Source: Pedococcus bigeumensis
GTDB taxonomy: Bacteria; Actinomycetota; Actinomycetes; Actinomycetales; Dermatophilaceae
DNA: 64,000 nt
NCBI RefSeq assembly: GCF_006438965.1
Contig: NZ_RCZM01000001.1
Location: forward strand, 125,097-189,096
Direction: 5' to 3'
Position numbers and translations under genes: made by a program. Every line of letters starts with the position of its first letter. Positions within the stretch are counted from its first letter, which is position 1. The notes beneath the pieces were generated by a model. That model was not told where the DNA came from. It saw nothing but the letters and a program-made list of their open reading frames with translations, and did not search any database. Shown here one piece after another: positions 62,658 through 64,000 of the stretch.

Positions 62658-62946
62658 GCGGACTCCTTCTCCACCGGCGCGGCCCACCGAGATGGCGTGG
62701 CTCACAGCCCCTTGCGGGATAGGCGAAAACTAGCGGCCGGACCGGCCGGTGCATTGGGCAATTGTTGCTATCGAGCCCGGAGCGGCTTTCGGCAGAGTAT
62801 GCGGAGTGGCGCGCTGGCATTCTGCGCCCGGCAGGAGTCGAATGGGCACTGCCGCGTCCCTCCCGCCAGAGGGCGCGGCACCTTCGTGCCCCACGGCACC
62901 TTCCTGCCCTGCGGCACCTTCCGTGCCCCGCGGCATACCCTCGGAA
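62658..62946. other. 289-bp spacer between PucR and permease genes
   Basis: No gene is seen. It contains an inverted repeat GCAA-TTG-TTGC (62758-62768), the GC palindrome GGCCGGACCGGCC (about 62736-62748), a relatively AT-rich piece gcgaaaactag, and a tandem repeat at 62876-62930. The palindromes could be PucR operator candidates for the permease. Confidence 0.45.
62876..62930. repeat. Three tandem 18-19 bp units
   Basis: Units starting CGGCACCTTC at 62876, 62894 and 62912 (each continuing -TGCC-), followed by a fourth start, CGGCATACC, at 62931. The array therefore ends in a CGGCATAC copy. No protein reading is convincing. Confidence 0.7.
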
Positions 62947-64000
62947 TCAGATGCCGCGCATCTGGTGCACCTTGAGGGCCAGGGCGAGCTTGAGGCGCAG
63001 CTGGGGGTCGGTCGTGAACGGGCCGAGCATCTTCTCCAGCTTCACGATGCGGTAGCGCAGCGTGTTGTAGTGGAAGAACAGCTGGCGGGCGGTCTCGGCG
63101 ACGTTCATGTTGGTGTCGATGAGGATCGACAGGGTGCGGCGCAGGTCGACGTTCTCGGGGGAGTCGTCCGCGGCCAGGCCACCGAGCGACTCGTCGACGA
63201 ACCGGCGCAGGTCCGCGCTGTCGGGGATCAGGGCGAGCAGTCGGAAGACGCCGAGGCCGTCGAAGTGGGTGACCGCTGAGTCGCCGTGCAGCTGGCGACC
63301 GACGCTCACCGCGCTGAGCGCCTCGTCGTAGGCCTGGGGGAGGTCGGCGACCGAGTCGATCGGGCGCGAGACGCCGGTGGAGAAGGTGCGCCGCCCGCCG
63401 CCACCGATGCCGCTGATGACCCGGACGACCTCGGAGACGGTCCGCATGATCGCGTCCGTGTCGGCGTTGGATGGGACCCCGCACAGCGCGACGACCTCCT
63501 GGCTGAACCCCATGACGGGCGCACGCGGATCGCGCACGGCCATCGCCTGGTTCCATGCCCGCGCGAAGCGTTCCTGCAGGACCCCGACCTCCTCCGGCGA
63601 GCGCGTCGAGTGGGCATCGTCCTCGTCGGTCTCGGCCACGACCACGACCAGCCTGCGGTCGATGTCCCAGCCCAGGGCGGAGGCGTGGGCGACGGCTTCG
63701 GTGGGGGAGCCGGCGCGGCCGGAGAGGGCGTCGCGCAGGAACTCGGCGCGGTACTTGCTCTCGACCGCCGAGACGGCCTGCTCCTTGGTGATGGCCAGGG
63801 CGGCAACCGTGGCCGCTCGCTCGAGCAGATGGACGTCGTCGGCGGTGAGGGGACGATCGCCCACGAAGGCGGCGAGCAGCCCGTGGTTGAGGCTGCCGGC
63901 AGCGATGCGGACCATGGCGCGTCGGGCGTTCGCGCCGTGCGAAGGACGGATGCCGACCGGCTCGTGCTCGGTGATCAGGCGGCCCGTGCGGTCGAAGCAG
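62947..64000 (-). CDS. PucR-family transcriptional regulator (partial, cut by window end)
   Basis: The frame is open to the window edge (first full codon at 63999), so the start lies beyond it; the ATG at 63915 is internal. The visible 350 residues contain a GAF-like segment (CFDRTGRLITEHEPVGI, LLERAATVAALAITKEQAV), a central GGDEF-like PucR region (DRRLVVVVAETDEDD ... GIGGGGRRTFSTG) and the C-terminal helix-turn-helix (LSILIDTNMNVAETARQLFF, then HYNTLRYRIVKLEKMLG). PucR proteins control purine or allantoin genes, and this one is 289 bp upstream of the NCS2 permease on the same strand. It is a strong candidate regulator of the surrounding N-heterocycle genes. Confidence 0.9.
   Translation of the reverse strand, partial: CFDRTGRLITEHEPVGIRPSHGANARRAMVRIAAGSLNHGLLAAFVGDRPLTADDVHLLERAATVAALAITKEQAVSAVESKYRAEFLRDALSGRAGSPTEAVAHASALGWDIDRRLVVVVAETDEDDAHSTRSPEEVGVLQERFARAWNQAMAVRDPRAPVMGFSQEVVALCGVPSNADTDAIMRTVSEVVRVISGIGGGGRRTFSTGVSRPIDSVADLPQAYDEALSAVSVGRQLHGDSAVTHFDGLGVFRLLALIPDSADLRRFVDESLGGLAADDSPENVDLRRTLSILIDTNMNVAETARQLFFHYNTLRYRIVKLEKMLGPFTTDPQLRLKLALALKVHQMRGI

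Larger units (their letters stand above)
2177..62938. repeat. Dispersed octamer CGGCATAC (about 40 copies)
   Basis: Copies found by eye; each coordinate is the first base of the 7-mer GGCATAC or GTATGCC. Plus orientation: 2178, 3087, 5909, 8004, 9224, 11526, 16588, 18623, 21822, 25212, 30943, 34264, 38330, 40248, 43888, 47049, 47252, 48730, 51830, 53930, 56307, 60830, 62932. Minus orientation: 4805, 7122, 7928, 9971, 12788, 17944, 26179, 28834, 31372, 32953, 41126, 41502, 46027, 47441, 49596, 51321, 57242. Every one has C before GGCATAC, and the base before that is A, G or C, never T. About six GGCATAC would be expected from base composition at 70% GC. No orientation bias is clear. Confidence 0.8.

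Noticed and set aside
62758-62768. Third copy of the TTGGCA-N5-TGCCAA operator before the permease
   Set aside because: ATTGGGCAATTGTTGC is only loosely similar; the palindrome there is GCAA-TTG-TTGC with different spacing, so it is not counted as the same site.
2177-62938. CGGCATAC as a KOPS-like polarity signal
   Set aside because: KOPS motifs are strongly strand-biased within a replichore. Here 23 copies lie in one orientation and 17 in the other, interleaved.
1-64000. CRISPR array, tRNA, rRNA, insertion sequence or prophage
   Set aside because: No regularly spaced direct repeats, cloverleaf-like genes, transposase motifs or phage structural genes were recognised on reading both strands.

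Overview
The window is high-GC (about 70%) actinobacterial chromosome. Gene content and order (pcrA, M23 peptidase, sucC-sucD, a DUF6350 membrane protein, purN, purH) point to Micrococcales, most likely an Intrasporangiaceae-like genus. That assignment is inferred from gene order and protein character, not from a search. I see no rRNA, tRNA, CRISPR array, insertion sequence or prophage. Both ends cut genes: a histidine kinase at the left edge and a PucR-type regulator at the right edge.

Left part (1-26 kb): end of a NarL-type two-component pair; a small membrane protein; a DinB2-like polymerase with qor; a His-rich membrane protein divergent from an OmpR-type two-component pair; a coupled acetyltransferase / uracil-DNA glycosylase / acetyltransferase operon; pcrA; an M23 peptidase; a lipase; a stand-alone B12-binding protein; a DoxX-like protein; an XRE regulator beside two clpP genes; a secreted S15-type peptidase and a thermolysin-family protease; lipoproteins; a threonine dehydratase; and sucCD.

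Middle (26-38 kb): an ECF sigma / anti-sigma-like pair, DUF6350-purN-purH, and a 1,726-residue secreted protein joining a HEYGH zincin, a NIDO-like domain, HYR-like repeats and a seven-unit RCC1 propeller.

Right part (38-64 kb): mostly accessory metabolism. It holds a barbiturase-type ring-opening amidohydrolase with carbamate kinase; a PucR regulator divergent from a ferredoxin reductase / fatty acid desaturase pair; a methyltransferase; a PadR-HAAS-CaiB-LuxR string; hydantoinase A/B; a serine hydrolase; a VOC protein; a five-gene coupled operon of a form II molybdenum hydroxylase (FAD, FeS and large subunits, CoxG, nitrilase); an NCS2 uracil/xanthine permease; and a second PucR regulator. 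Together these look like an import, hydroxylation, ring-opening and decarbamoylation route for N-heterocycles (pyrimidine, purine or hydantoin type). The carbamate kinase and hydantoinase promoters share a palindrome, TTGGCA-N5-TGCC(C)AA.

Across the whole window the octamer CGGCATAC occurs about 40 times on either strand, in all reading frames and in spacers, far above the few copies expected from base composition. A second dispersed feature is a palindromic element with GAGTTTGAAGGATC arms. Two copies act as intergenic hairpins and a decayed third copy is read in frame inside hyuA. Several genes have a TANNNT hexamer 6-7 nt before the start codon and no Shine-Dalgarno, the pattern of leaderless transcription.
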